Below, one piece after another: positions 1-8,444 of a stretch of 64,000 nucleotides of DNA. Numbering within the stretch: position 1 is the first letter of the stretch; each line of letters starts with the position of its first letter. The position numbers and the translations under genes are program-made. A model generated the notes under the pieces. The model saw nothing but the letters and a program-made list of their open reading frames with translations. It was not told where the DNA came from and did not search any database. Origin of the DNA: Hyphomicrobiales bacterium. GTDB taxonomy: Bacteria; Pseudomonadota; Alphaproteobacteria; Rhizobiales; Rhizobiaceae. The stretch spans positions 1 to 64,000 of the forward strand of contig UEIF01000026.1 in NCBI GenBank assembly GCA_900468805.1. Direction: 5' to 3'.

Positions 1-375
1 CACCCTCGAAACAGTCAACAGGCCTTTTTCAAAAAAATAACTTTTCTCACATCCTCTTGTTTTATAAAGGGATTTTACATTAGCCACTAAAGCTCGCTCC
101 TTTCCCGGATTCCGATCGTGCCAAGAAGCCCGGAAAACATGACTGTTTGTCGGTTTTGTTGTGGAAGATGCGATTTCGATCGGCCTTGCCCCGACATCAT
201 CACATTCTGCTGGTCAGAGGAAACACGCACGATTCACGCAGGCATGCGCACGTAAGGTGCCTATTCCGGTGTGATTTGACTTCCGTGCCCAAAATATGCA
301 CATCTTTCGCCCCAGCCAGGATGGCCCGCGGATGCCCATAACGACATCGAATGTAAGGATGCGAACCCAGCTGCC
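1..375. other. Intergenic region upstream of the M23 peptidase gene
   Basis: No convincing gene was found here. The first 90 bases are AT-rich, with a run of T followed by a run of A around 25-38, which could be the tail of a terminator for a gene lying left of the window. The region must hold the promoter of the downstream peptidase, but no clear -35/-10 pair could be identified. The only open frames are short and have no recognisable product. Confidence 0.5.
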
Positions 376-2319
376 ATGATGACGGAGAAAATGATGATCC
401 GCTCGCTGGGCAGCGAGCCTCCGCTTCTGGCAGACGGGCGACGCGCGCCCGACCGGCGCGAGGTTTCGCTTCGCTGGCTTTCGGGCACGTTCCTCACCGG
501 CATTACCTCTTCGATCCTCATGGGTGTCGCGCTTTTTGCCGCCCTCGATGGCCGGCAGCAGCTGGCAATCCCGGCCGAAGCCTATGCAAGCGCATCGGCA
601 GACGCACATCAGGATACGTCTGTGACCCGCGGCGGCCGTCTGATCGCCCCCGTTATCGCCGCCAAGCCGTCCGACCGCGCCATCATGGAGGTCTCGACCG
701 TCGTTCATGACGGCGAGAAGGAAGTCGTGCGCCGCCAGCCCTTCTCCCATGTGAAGATGATGTTGGCTGCCAATCACGTCGCGACCGAGGATTATCCGGA
801 CTTCGATCCGCTGGCGATCTTCTCTGCCGACGAGCCCCAGCCCGCAGCGCAAAGCCGCACCGGTGCGATTTACGGTTCCGATGTCGAATCCGAAGTGGCG
901 CTGAAGACCGTTCCCTTCCCGACCAGCAAGTCGGACCTCAATATGGCCCCCGGCCTATCGCTTGACGAAGTCGAGGAAAATGTCCGCTCGAACGGCTCCG
1001 TTCTGACGGACGGAAATGCCCAGCTTTCAGCCCTCTACTATGTGGATCCTCGCCGTTTCTCCGCTGAGGACAACGACGTCGACCTGACCGCCGGCCTTGC
1101 CGCGCGCGTGCTCGAGCAGAACATGACGGTCTCGGCACCGGAATCCATCACACCGCAGACCGAAGAATTCGCCGACGATATCCTGCCGGTGCGCCAGGAT
1201 ACGACAATCGCCAAGGCGCTCGCCGATTCCGGCTATCCGCAGCCGCAGGCAGACGGCATGGCCGGTTATATCGCGCCCCTGTTCGGCACCGATACGCTTT
1301 CGAAGGGCGACGTCCTGCGCATCGGTATCATTCAGAAGGGCGAGCAGGCCAAGATCATCCGAGCCAGTGTCTATCGCGGCACGCGCCATCTCATCACCGT
1401 CGCCCTCGACGACAAGGGCCGTTTCGTGGCCGGCAGCGAACCACCGACGCTGGATGCAATCGCCACCGCTTTCGAGGACAATTCCTTCGCCCCGCCCGCC
1501 GGCCAGAATTTGCCGCGCGTTTATGATGGCATTTACCGCGCATCCCTTTCCTATGGCATGACCAAGGACATGGCGGCGCTCGTCATCAAGCTACTCGCCA
1601 GCAATGTCGATTTCCAGGCGCAATTGAAGCCGGCAGACTATCTCGAAGCCTTCTTCTCCGTCGCCGACAGCAACGGCCAGGCGACCGAGGATTCCGAGCT
1701 TCTCTACGTCAATGCCCGCTTCGGCGATACGCTGACGCGCTTCTATCGCTTCCAGGACCCGGAAGACGGCACGATCGACTACTTCGATCAGGACGGCAAG
1801 AGCATCCGCCAGTTCCTGCTGCGCAACCCGGTTCCGAATGGTATCTTCAAATCCGGCTTCGGCATGCGCCGCCACCCCATTCTCGGCTTCGCGCGCATGC
1901 ATACCGGTGTCGACTGGGCAGCCCCGCGCGGCACAGCGATCATTGCGGCGGGTAACGGCACGGTCGAGAAGGCCGGCTGGGATTCCGGCGGTTACGGCAA
2001 CCAGACGATCGTCCGCCATGCCAACGGCTACGAATCCTCCTATAACCACCAGAGCGCCATCGCCAAGGGCATCGTGCCGGGCACCAAGGTGCGACAGGGT
2101 CAGGTCATCGGCTGGGTAGGAACGACAGGCGAATCCACCGGCCCGCACCTGCACTACGAACTGATCGTCAACGGCACGAAGGTCGACCCGCTGCGTATTC
2201 GCCTGCCGGGCGGCAAGTCGCTTCAGGGCGATGCACTCGCAAAGTTCGAGGACGAGCGCAAGCGCATCGACACGCTGCTGAACAACCAGCCCGCCTCGGA
2301 TCAGGTCGCGAGCAAATAA
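376..2319 (+). CDS. M23 family metallopeptidase (LytM domain), membrane anchored
   Basis: A 647-residue protein likely to cleave peptidoglycan cross-links or to activate amidases in the periplasm. The N-terminus is a short cytoplasmic stretch followed by one hydrophobic segment at about residues 36-56, so it is probably a type II anchored protein. The long middle region is unassigned. The C-terminal quarter carries the LytM/M23 fold: HTGVDWAAP supplies the zinc-binding H and D, and HLHYEL supplies the HxH motif, so the catalytic set looks complete. The start is uncertain. ATGs occur at 376, 379, 391 and 394, and a GGAG at 384-387 fits 391 or 394 best. It is monocistronic and converges on clpB. 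FtsEX, encoded 53 kb away, commonly regulates this class of enzyme. Confidence 0.9.
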   Translation: MMTEKMMIRSLGSEPPLLADGRRAPDRREVSLRWLSGTFLTGITSSILMGVALFAALDGRQQLAIPAEAYASASADAHQDTSVTRGGRLIAPVIAAKPSDRAIMEVSTVVHDGEKEVVRRQPFSHVKMMLAANHVATEDYPDFDPLAIFSADEPQPAAQSRTGAIYGSDVESEVALKTVPFPTSKSDLNMAPGLSLDEVEENVRSNGSVLTDGNAQLSALYYVDPRRFSAEDNDVDLTAGLAARVLEQNMTVSAPESITPQTEEFADDILPVRQDTTIAKALADSGYPQPQADGMAGYIAPLFGTDTLSKGDVLRIGIIQKGEQAKIIRASVYRGTRHLITVALDDKGRFVAGSEPPTLDAIATAFEDNSFAPPAGQNLPRVYDGIYRASLSYGMTKDMAALVIKLLASNVDFQAQLKPADYLEAFFSVADSNGQATEDSELLYVNARFGDTLTRFYRFQDPEDGTIDYFDQDGKSIRQFLLRNPVPNGIFKSGFGMRRHPILGFARMHTGVDWAAPRGTAIIAAGNGTVEKAGWDSGGYGNQTIVRHANGYESSYNHQSAIAKGIVPGTKVRQGQVIGWVGTTGESTGPHLHYELIVNGTKVDPLRIRLPGGKSLQGDALAKFEDERKRIDTLLNNQPASDQVASK

Positions 2320-2339
2320 CCTTTCCTTCAAGCAGACGC

Positions 2340-2365
2340 AAAAATGGCGGCCCGAAAGCCCCCAT
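2340..2365 (-). terminator. Rho-independent terminator of clpB
   Basis: An 8-bp stem with one mismatch (ATGGCGGC against GCCCCCAT) and loop CCGAAA. Read on the minus strand it is followed by a run of five T (2344-2340), as expected just after the clpB stop codon. On the plus strand no T-run follows, so it mainly serves clpB. Confidence 0.6.
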
Positions 2366-2388
2366 CTTCAATCCCTGTCTGCGCAGCG

Positions 2389-4992
2389 TTACGCCGCTTC
2401 GTTGACCGCCTGTTTTGTGCGGAACAGCAATCGGTCGGAACCGCTGGTGATCTTCACCATCGACCCATCTGGCACCTGGCCCGAAAGGATCTGCTCGGCA
2501 AGCGGATCCTGCACGAACTTCTGGATCACCCGCTTCAGCGGACGGGCGCCATAAACGGGATCATACCCCTTGTTGGCCAGCCAGTTACGAGCATCCTCGT
2601 CGATATCGAGCGTAATCTTGCGTTCGGACAGCAACGACAACAACCGCTTCAGCTGAATATCCACGATCGCGCCCATCTCCTCGCGCTTCAGGCGGTGGAA
2701 GAGGATGATCTCGTCAATACGGTTCAGGAATTCCGGCCGGAAATGACCGCGGACCACATCCATGACCTGTTCGCGAACGGTATCGCTGTCGTCACCTTCG
2801 CGCAGTTGCGTGAGATATTCAGCACCGAGGTTCGACGTCATAATGATCATCGTATTGCGGAAGTCGACCGTCCGGCCCTGGCCGTCGGTCAGGCGACCGT
2901 CGTCAAGCACCTGCAACAGGATGTTGAAGACATCGGGATGCGCCTTCTCGATCTCGTCGAACAACACGACCTGGTAGGGCCTGCGGCGAACGGCTTCCGT
3001 CAGCGCGCCACCTTCATCATAACCGACATAGCCGGGAGGTGCGCCGATCAGCCGGGCCACGGAATGCTTTTCCATGTATTCCGACATATCCATGCGCACC
3101 ATCGCCGTCTCGTCGTCGAAGAGGAAGCGGGCGAGCGCCTTGGTGAGCTCCGTCTTGCCGACACCGGTCGGACCGAGGAAGATGAACGAACCGATCGGCC
3201 GGTTCGGATCCTGAAGGCCGGCGCGTGCACGGCGCACGGCGCGGGATACGGCCTGAACCGCATCGCCCTGACCGATGACCGATTTCGCCAGCTCGTCTTC
3301 CATCCGAAGCAGCTTGTCGCGTTCGCCTTCCAGCATCTTATCGACCGGAATACCGGTCCAGCGGGAGACGATGTGGGCAATGTTGTCAGGGGTCACGACC
3401 TCCTGCACCATCGCATTGCGGCTGTTGTCTTCCTTGCTTTCGGCATCGGCCAGCTGCTTTTCAAGACCAGGGATCACGCCATAGGCGAGTTCGCCGGCGC
3501 GCTGGAATTCACCTTTACGCTGGGCAATCGCCAGTTCGTTGCGGGCGTCGTCGAGCTGCTTCTTGAGATCAGCAGCAAGGCCGAGTTTCTGCTTTTCCGC
3601 CTGCCAGCGGGCCGTCAGCGCATCCGCTTCTTCCTCGATTGAGGAAAGCTCGGTTTCCAGCCGCTTCAGCCGATCAGCGGAGGCGACGTCGGTTTCCTTC
3701 TTTAGCGCCTCGCGCTCGATCTTAAGCTGGATGATGCGGCGGTCGAGCTCGTCGAGCTCTTCCGGCTTTGAATCCACCTGCATACGCAGGCGGGCAGCCG
3801 CTTCGTCCATCAGGTCGATGGCCTTGTCCGGCAGGAAACGGTCGGTGATGTAGCGGTTCGAGAGGGTTGCAGCGGCAACCAGTGCGGCATCGGCGATGCG
3901 CACCTTGTGATGCTGCTCGTACTTTTCCTTCAGACCGCGCAGGATCGAGATCGTGTCTTCGACCGTCGGCTCCTCGACCATGACCGGCTGGAAGCGGCGG
4001 GCAAGAGCCGGGTCCTTTTCGACATGCTTGCGATACTCATCGAGTGTCGTTGCGCCGACGCAATGCAGCTCGCCACGGGCAAGCGCAGGCTTCAGCAGAT
4101 TGGAGGCGTCCATCGCCCCATCCGCCTTGCCGGCACCGACAAGCGTGTGCATTTCGTCGATGAAGAGGATGATCTCGCCGTTTTCCGACTGAACCTCGTT
4201 CAGCACGGCCTTCAGGCGCTCTTCGAATTCGCCTCGGAACTTCGCACCGGCGATCAGGGCACCCATATCGAGCGCCATCAGCTTCTTGTCCTTCAGGCTT
4301 TCCGGCACATCACCATTGACGATGCGCAGCGCAAGACCTTCGACGATCGCGGTCTTGCCGACGCCGGGCTCACCGATGAGAACAGGGTTGTTCTTGGTGC
4401 GGCGGGAGAGAACCTGGATCGTGCGGCGGATTTCGTCGTCGCGGCCGATAACAGGATCGAGCCTGCCCTCACGGGCCTCGGCGGTCAGGTCGCGCGCGTA
4501 TTTCTTCAGGCTGTCGAAGCCCTGCTCGGCACTTGCCGTATCGGCCGTGCGGCCCTTGCGGATTTCGTTGATGACCTGATTGAGCGCCTGCGCGGTCACG
4601 CCTGCATTCTTCAACGACTGATAGGTCGAGGCAGAGCTTTCGATCGCCAGCGCCTGCAACAGACGCTCGACCGTCACGAAACTATCGCCAGCCTTCTTCG
4701 CAGCCTCTTCGGCGGTAGAGAAAACTTTGGCGAGCGGCTGGGCGAGATAGATGTTGCCGCTACCGCCGGAAATCTTCGGCAGTTTGGCAAGTGCTCCGTC
4801 ATTGGCAAGCCGCGCGGCCTTGGCATCGCCGCCAGCGCGCTCGATCAGCGAAGCGGCCATGCCCTGATCATCGTCGAGCAGGACTTTGAGAACATGTTCC
4901 GCAGTGAATTGCTGGTGGCCCTGCGCCAGCGCATAAGTCTGGGCAGACTGAACGAAACCGCGCACCCGCTCGGAGTATTTTTCGATATTCAT
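2389..4992 (-). CDS. clpB: ATP-dependent chaperone ClpB
   Basis: An 867-residue Hsp100 disaggregase, the usual full length. It works with DnaK/DnaJ/GrpE in the cytoplasm to pull polypeptides out of aggregates. The order is N-terminal double Clp repeat (about 1-150), AAA+ module 1 with Walker A GEPGVGKT at 207-214, the coiled-coil M-domain (about 400-530, rich in E, K and L), AAA+ module 2 with Walker A GPTGVGKT, and the C-terminal D2-small domain. The M-domain and the lack of a ClpP-binding IGF-type loop separate it from ClpA. The start is supported by a strong GGAGGTAGC ribosome site just before ATG. Transcription probably starts from the heat-shock-like promoter at 5116-5147. Confidence 0.98.
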   Translation of the reverse strand: MNIEKYSERVRGFVQSAQTYALAQGHQQFTAEHVLKVLLDDDQGMAASLIERAGGDAKAARLANDGALAKLPKISGGSGNIYLAQPLAKVFSTAEEAAKKAGDSFVTVERLLQALAIESSASTYQSLKNAGVTAQALNQVINEIRKGRTADTASAEQGFDSLKKYARDLTAEAREGRLDPVIGRDDEIRRTIQVLSRRTKNNPVLIGEPGVGKTAIVEGLALRIVNGDVPESLKDKKLMALDMGALIAGAKFRGEFEERLKAVLNEVQSENGEIILFIDEMHTLVGAGKADGAMDASNLLKPALARGELHCVGATTLDEYRKHVEKDPALARRFQPVMVEEPTVEDTISILRGLKEKYEQHHKVRIADAALVAAATLSNRYITDRFLPDKAIDLMDEAAARLRMQVDSKPEELDELDRRIIQLKIEREALKKETDVASADRLKRLETELSSIEEEADALTARWQAEKQKLGLAADLKKQLDDARNELAIAQRKGEFQRAGELAYGVIPGLEKQLADAESKEDNSRNAMVQEVVTPDNIAHIVSRWTGIPVDKMLEGERDKLLRMEDELAKSVIGQGDAVQAVSRAVRRARAGLQDPNRPIGSFIFLGPTGVGKTELTKALARFLFDDETAMVRMDMSEYMEKHSVARLIGAPPGYVGYDEGGALTEAVRRRPYQVVLFDEIEKAHPDVFNILLQVLDDGRLTDGQGRTVDFRNTMIIMTSNLGAEYLTQLREGDDSDTVREQVMDVVRGHFRPEFLNRIDEIILFHRLKREEMGAIVDIQLKRLLSLLSERKITLDIDEDARNWLANKGYDPVYGARPLKRVIQKFVQDPLAEQILSGQVPDGSMVKITSGSDRLLFRTKQAVNEAA

Positions 4993-5047
4993 ATGCTACC
5001 TCCATGAATCGCCCTGCCCTTCATAAGGCACAGGCCGATGATTGAGA

Positions 5048-5061
5048 TTGAGCTCCCTCAA
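5048..5061. repeat. Inverted repeat in the clpB leader
   Basis: TTGAG-CTCC-CTCAA is a perfect 5-bp inverted repeat about 55 nt upstream of the clpB start codon, inside the predicted 5' untranslated region. It is not the CIRCE element. It might be a protein site or a small RNA hairpin affecting translation; short palindromes also arise by chance. Confidence 0.3.
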
Positions 5062-5115
5062 AAGGCAAGCCCTGTTTGTCGCCAGCGAGATTTCCGGCAA
5101 ACGAAACTGAACAGG

Positions 5116-5147
5116 ATATGGTGGGAAATCCCGGGAGTTTAAAGGGG
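5116..5147 (-). promoter_or_regulatory. Candidate sigma-32 (RpoH) promoter of clpB
   Basis: On the minus strand CCCCTTTAA (5147-5139) is followed after 17 nt by CCATAT (5121-5116). This matches the RpoH pattern CCCTTGAA...CCATAT with one mismatch in the -35 core. It lies 125-155 nt upstream of the clpB start. ClpB is a classic heat-shock gene, so position and pattern agree; assignment is by eye. Confidence 0.5.
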
Positions 5148-5314
5148 TAAAGCACGCGAAAAACGCTGTCTCCGAGGCCTCCTCGCCCGAGCGCTGACCA
5201 TGTCCGGACGCGTCCATTTCTTATCGAAGAAATCCTCTGCCCTACCATAGGCGCGATGCGGAAATATGCGCCGGGTGATCACAGCACGACAAGCAGCCTT
5301 GAACTCCCCAAACA

Positions 5315-5342
5315 GAAAAGCCGCCCAAAAGAGCGGCCTTTC
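5315..5342 (-). terminator. Terminator of the DUF4167 gene
   Basis: The stem GCCGC/GCGGC (5320-5324 and 5333-5337) has an 8-nt loop. Read on the minus strand it is followed by TTTT, about 25 nt after the stop codon of the DUF4167 gene. Confidence 0.6.
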
Positions 5343-5366
5343 AATTTGTCTATTCTGGAAGCGAGC

Positions 5367-6125
5367 TTATTCCGAAGCAGCCTCAGCTAGAACAGGTGCT
5401 TCGGCCGAAGCACCTTCCTCACCAACTGCTTCACCTTCGGCACTCCGCCGCGGGCGGCGCGGGCGGCTGCTGGGATTGCGGCGGCGGGGCTGGCGCTGCT
5501 GCGTTGCGCCACCTTCCTCTTCCATCGCGACTTCAGCAGGAATGCCTTCGATTTCCGGCTGCGGGCCGGTTCCGTCGATTGCTTCGGCCTGCTGAACAGG
5601 GGCTGCCGGAGCAACCTGCTGCTGTTCGCGTGGCTGGCGTTCTTCGCGCTGTTGCTGGCGTTCTTCGCGTTGCGACTGGCGTTCTTCACGCTGCTGTTGA
5701 TGAGGCGGCTGAACAACGACGACATCGTCATTGTCTGCCATATCCATTTCATCGCCGTCGCGATCCGAATTGTCACGATCATTAAAGTCGCCGCGATCAT
5801 CGCGCTGGAAGCGTTCCTGCATCTGGGCCTGTGCGGCGGCAATGATGCGGTTGTAATGTTCGGCGTGCTGCAGGTAGTTTTCAGCAATGACGCGGTCCCC
5901 GGAGCTCTGGGCGTCACGGGCAAGCTGCGCATATTTTTCAGCGATGTGCTGAGCAGTACCGCGGATTTTCACGTCGGGGCCGGAGCTATCGTAAGTCCGG
6001 GTCAGCGGGTTTCCGCCCTTGCGGTTGAAATTGTTGTTATTGCTATTTCCACCACCGCCGCCGCCGCCGTTATTGTTATTACTGCCACGCCCTCGACCGC
6101 GCTTGTTCTGCTGTCCTGGCCTCAT
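5367..6125 (-). CDS. DUF4167 domain-containing low-complexity protein
   Basis: A 252-residue alphaproteobacterial protein of unknown function. The N-terminus is an RG-, N- and G-rich low-complexity stretch (GRGRG, runs of N and G, residues about 8-40). The conserved DUF4167 helical segment follows at about 45-105 (motifs VKIRGTAQHIAEKY and AENYLQHAEHYNRI). Next come an acidic D/N-rich linker, tandem QREERQ-type repeats around 150-175, and a basic RRR/RPRR tail. The RGG-like and repeat composition suggests RNA binding or condensate formation, but that is inference. The ATG at 6125 begins MRPGQQ; further upstream in frame the residues do not look like part of the family. It stands alone with its own terminator. 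Confidence 0.85.
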   Translation of the reverse strand: MRPGQQNKRGRGRGSNNNNGGGGGGGNSNNNNFNRKGGNPLTRTYDSSGPDVKIRGTAQHIAEKYAQLARDAQSSGDRVIAENYLQHAEHYNRIIAAAQAQMQERFQRDDRGDFNDRDNSDRDGDEMDMADNDDVVVVQPPHQQQREERQSQREERQQQREERQPREQQQVAPAAPVQQAEAIDGTGPQPEIEGIPAEVAMEEEGGATQQRQPRRRNPSSRPRRPRRSAEGEAVGEEGASAEAPVLAEAASE

Positions 6126-6470
6126 CGATCGTTCACCTGAATTCTCTGTTTGTGATTGGATACATGGCACCAACCGCCAAGACCGGTTCATCCGGATCAG
6201 GGCCTTCGTGCCGCAAGCATAGTGCGCCTTCGCGCCGACCTGCCGCTTGTCTTCAAGTCAGTTTGACTGATTCACGCATTGGGTCGTGTTCAACTTTTGA
6301 AACTCTCGTTTAAAAGAGCAGACCCCCGAAGCTGAGCAAGTACCGAACGAATCTCGTTCATTCCTATGCGCCCAACGCGTGAGGGCAACCTATATTGCTT
6401 CCTCGGGAAATCCAAGCCTTTTCTTCGCAATAGCAACAATGTCCAGTTCGATGCTGCAATTTGTCGCCGG
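6126..6470. other. Intergenic region between prmC and the DUF4167 gene
   Basis: 345 bases without a supported gene. The region is the upstream regulatory region of the minus-strand DUF4167 gene. It contains a perfect inverted repeat TCAGT-TTG-ACTGA at 6258-6270 that could be an operator. No tRNA or riboswitch fold was recognised. Confidence 0.4.
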
Positions 6471-7340
6471 TCATGCCGGCGAGAACACGAGCACTCTGTC
6501 GTTCTGACCATAGTCTTTCACGGATTTGAGGCACTTGAAGCCTTCCGCTTCAAAGATCGCCGTCACATCATTTCGCTGATCATAGCCAATTTCCAGTCCG
6601 ACGACCCCATTTGATCGTACGAACCTTGCTGCATCCTTTGCTATGGCTTTGTAAGCGTCAAGCCCATCCGGGCCGCCATCCAGAGCTGCAGCCGGATCAA
6701 ATTTCGTCACTTCGGGAGCGAGATCGTGAATGACATTGGAAGCAATATAGGGCGGATTTGAGACAATCGCATGAAACGTCCCATGGATGTTCTCAAACCA
6801 GCTCGATCGAATAGCCGTGAATCGGTCTTGCAATCCGTGTCTTTCTGCGTTTGATCTTGCCGTCTCAAGTGCATCGGTCGAAATATCGCTGCCGATGCCT
6901 GATGCTTCCGGACATTCATTGAGGAGCGCAAGGCAAATCGCTCCAGTCCCGGTTCCTATGTCCAGGATATGGAGATTGCCCTGCGTCTTTGCAAGGTCAT
7001 GCAGATAGGGAATGATCGTATCGACGAGGATTTCCGTATCGGGCCGCGGCTCCAGCGTGCCGGCGGACAGCGAAAGCGGCAGACCGTAGAATTCCCGCTC
7101 TCCCAGGATGCGGTGCACCGGCTCGTGCTTCAACCGCCTTTCGATAGCGCGGCCGATACTGCCCGCCTGCTCTTCTGAAACCGGCTCGCGGCCGGCTGTC
7201 AGCATCTCGGTCGGTGAAAGCTCCAGTAATCCCGAAATCAGCAACCGCGCATCGGTCTGCGGATCGGCAATACCCGCTTCCGTGAAGCGACGCCGGGCTT
7301 CGGCAAGCATCTCTGAAACCGTCGACCCGGATGCGATCAT
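6471..7340 (-). CDS. prmC: Peptide chain release factor N5-glutamine methyltransferase PrmC
   Basis: A 289-residue SAM-dependent methyltransferase that modifies the glutamine of the GGQ motif in release factors. An N-terminal helical substrate-recognition domain (1-90) is followed by a Rossmann fold with the SAM loop DIGTGTG at 127-133. The glutamine-methylating signature NPPY is at 195-198. The start codon overlaps the prfA stop by 4 nt (ATGA), so its own substrate RF1 is translated immediately before it. An inverted repeat TCGCCGG/CCGGCGA (6464-6482) straddles the stop codon and could help terminate transcription. Confidence 0.96.
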   Translation of the reverse strand: MIASGSTVSEMLAEARRRFTEAGIADPQTDARLLISGLLELSPTEMLTAGREPVSEEQAGSIGRAIERRLKHEPVHRILGEREFYGLPLSLSAGTLEPRPDTEILVDTIIPYLHDLAKTQGNLHILDIGTGTGAICLALLNECPEASGIGSDISTDALETARSNAERHGLQDRFTAIRSSWFENIHGTFHAIVSNPPYIASNVIHDLAPEVTKFDPAAALDGGPDGLDAYKAIAKDAARFVRSNGVVGLEIGYDQRNDVTAIFEAEGFKCLKSVKDYGQNDRVLVFSPA

Positions 7341-8416
7341 TGCTGTTCGCCAAGCTGCGCGAGCTGGCTCGCCTGATAGTCGGCCAGCAATGCGTCCACC
7401 ACTTCGTCAATCTCCCCGACCATCATTCGGTCGAGCTTGTAGAGTGTCAGGTTGATGCGGTGGTCGGTCACGCGCCCCTGCGGAAAGTTGTAGGTGCGGA
7501 TACGCTCGGAGCGGTCGCCCGAGCCGACCTGGCTCTTGCGGTCGGCGGAACGTTCGCTATCGGCCCTCTGCCGCTCGGCATCGTAAAGCCGCGAACGCAA
7601 CACCTGCATGGCCTTGGCGCGGTTCTGGTGCTGCGATTTTTCCGAGCTGGTCACCACGATACCCGTCGGCAGATGCGTGATGCGCACTGCCGAGTCCGTC
7701 GTGTTGACGTGCTGGCCGCCCGCACCCGAGGAGCGCATCGTATCGATGCGGATATCCTCTGGCCGTATTTCGATATCGATCTCCTCGGCCTCGGGCAGAA
7801 CGGCAACGGTCGCTGCCGAGGTATGGATACGCCCGCCCGCTTCCGTCTCCGGCACGCGCTGCACGCGATGTACGCCGGATTCGAATTTCAGCTTGGCGAA
7901 GACGCCCTTGCCAGTGATCGTCGCAATGATTTCTTTGTAGCCGCCGGCTTCTCCATCGCTCGCCGACAGTACTTCGACCTTCCAGCCATGCGCTGCCGCA
8001 TAGCGCTCATACATGCGGAAGAGGTCGCCGGCGAAAAGTGCCGCCTCGTTGCCACCGGTGCCGGCTCGGATTTCCAGGATTGCGCTCTTCTCGTCAGCCG
8101 CATCCTTCGGCAGCAGCAAGATCTGGATTTCACTCTCCAGCGCCTCGATCCGCTCCTTCACATCGGGCAGTTCGAGCTCGGCAAGGTCGCGCATTTCTCG
8201 GTCGACGGACTTGTCCTCGAGCAGCATCTCCAGATCGGCAAGCTCGCCGACCGCCTTTTCATAGGCGCGGATCATGGTTACCACCGGCTGCAGTTCGGAA
8301 TATTCGGATGCAAGCTTTACATAGACATCGGCCGACGGGCCGGCCGACATGCGCGCTTCGATCTCGCCGAAGCGGCGCTCAAGCTCACGCATCTTTTCAA
8401 TGGGAAGCTTCGCCAC
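7337..8416 (-). CDS. prfA: Peptide chain release factor 1
   Basis: A 359-residue class I release factor that reads UAA and UAG and triggers peptide release. The GGQ catalytic motif is at 233-235 in SSGAGGQHVNTT, and the anticodon-like codon-recognition region lies around residues 180-195. Length is normal for RF1. It is the first gene of the prfA-prmC pair with a 4-nt overlap, and lies 28 nt downstream of ptsP on the same strand, so ptsP-prfA-prmC may be one transcript. Confidence 0.97.
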   Translation of the reverse strand: MAKLPIEKMRELERRFGEIEARMSAGPSADVYVKLASEYSELQPVVTMIRAYEKAVGELADLEMLLEDKSVDREMRDLAELELPDVKERIEALESEIQILLLPKDAADEKSAILEIRAGTGGNEAALFAGDLFRMYERYAAAHGWKVEVLSASDGEAGGYKEIIATITGKGVFAKLKFESGVHRVQRVPETEAGGRIHTSAATVAVLPEAEEIDIEIRPEDIRIDTMRSSGAGGQHVNTTDSAVRITHLPTGIVVTSSEKSQHQNRAKAMQVLRSRLYDAERQRADSERSADRKSQVGSGDRSERIRTYNFPQGRVTDHRINLTLYKLDRMMVGEIDEVVDALLADYQASQLAQLGEQQ

Positions 8417-8444
8417 CCCTTACTCCTATTCTTCTTGTATATGT

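Noticed and set aside
3907..5007. Long plus-strand frames across clpB (also 2344-3642)
   Set aside because: clpB is complete on the minus strand with both AAA+ modules; these frames are complements of conserved codons.
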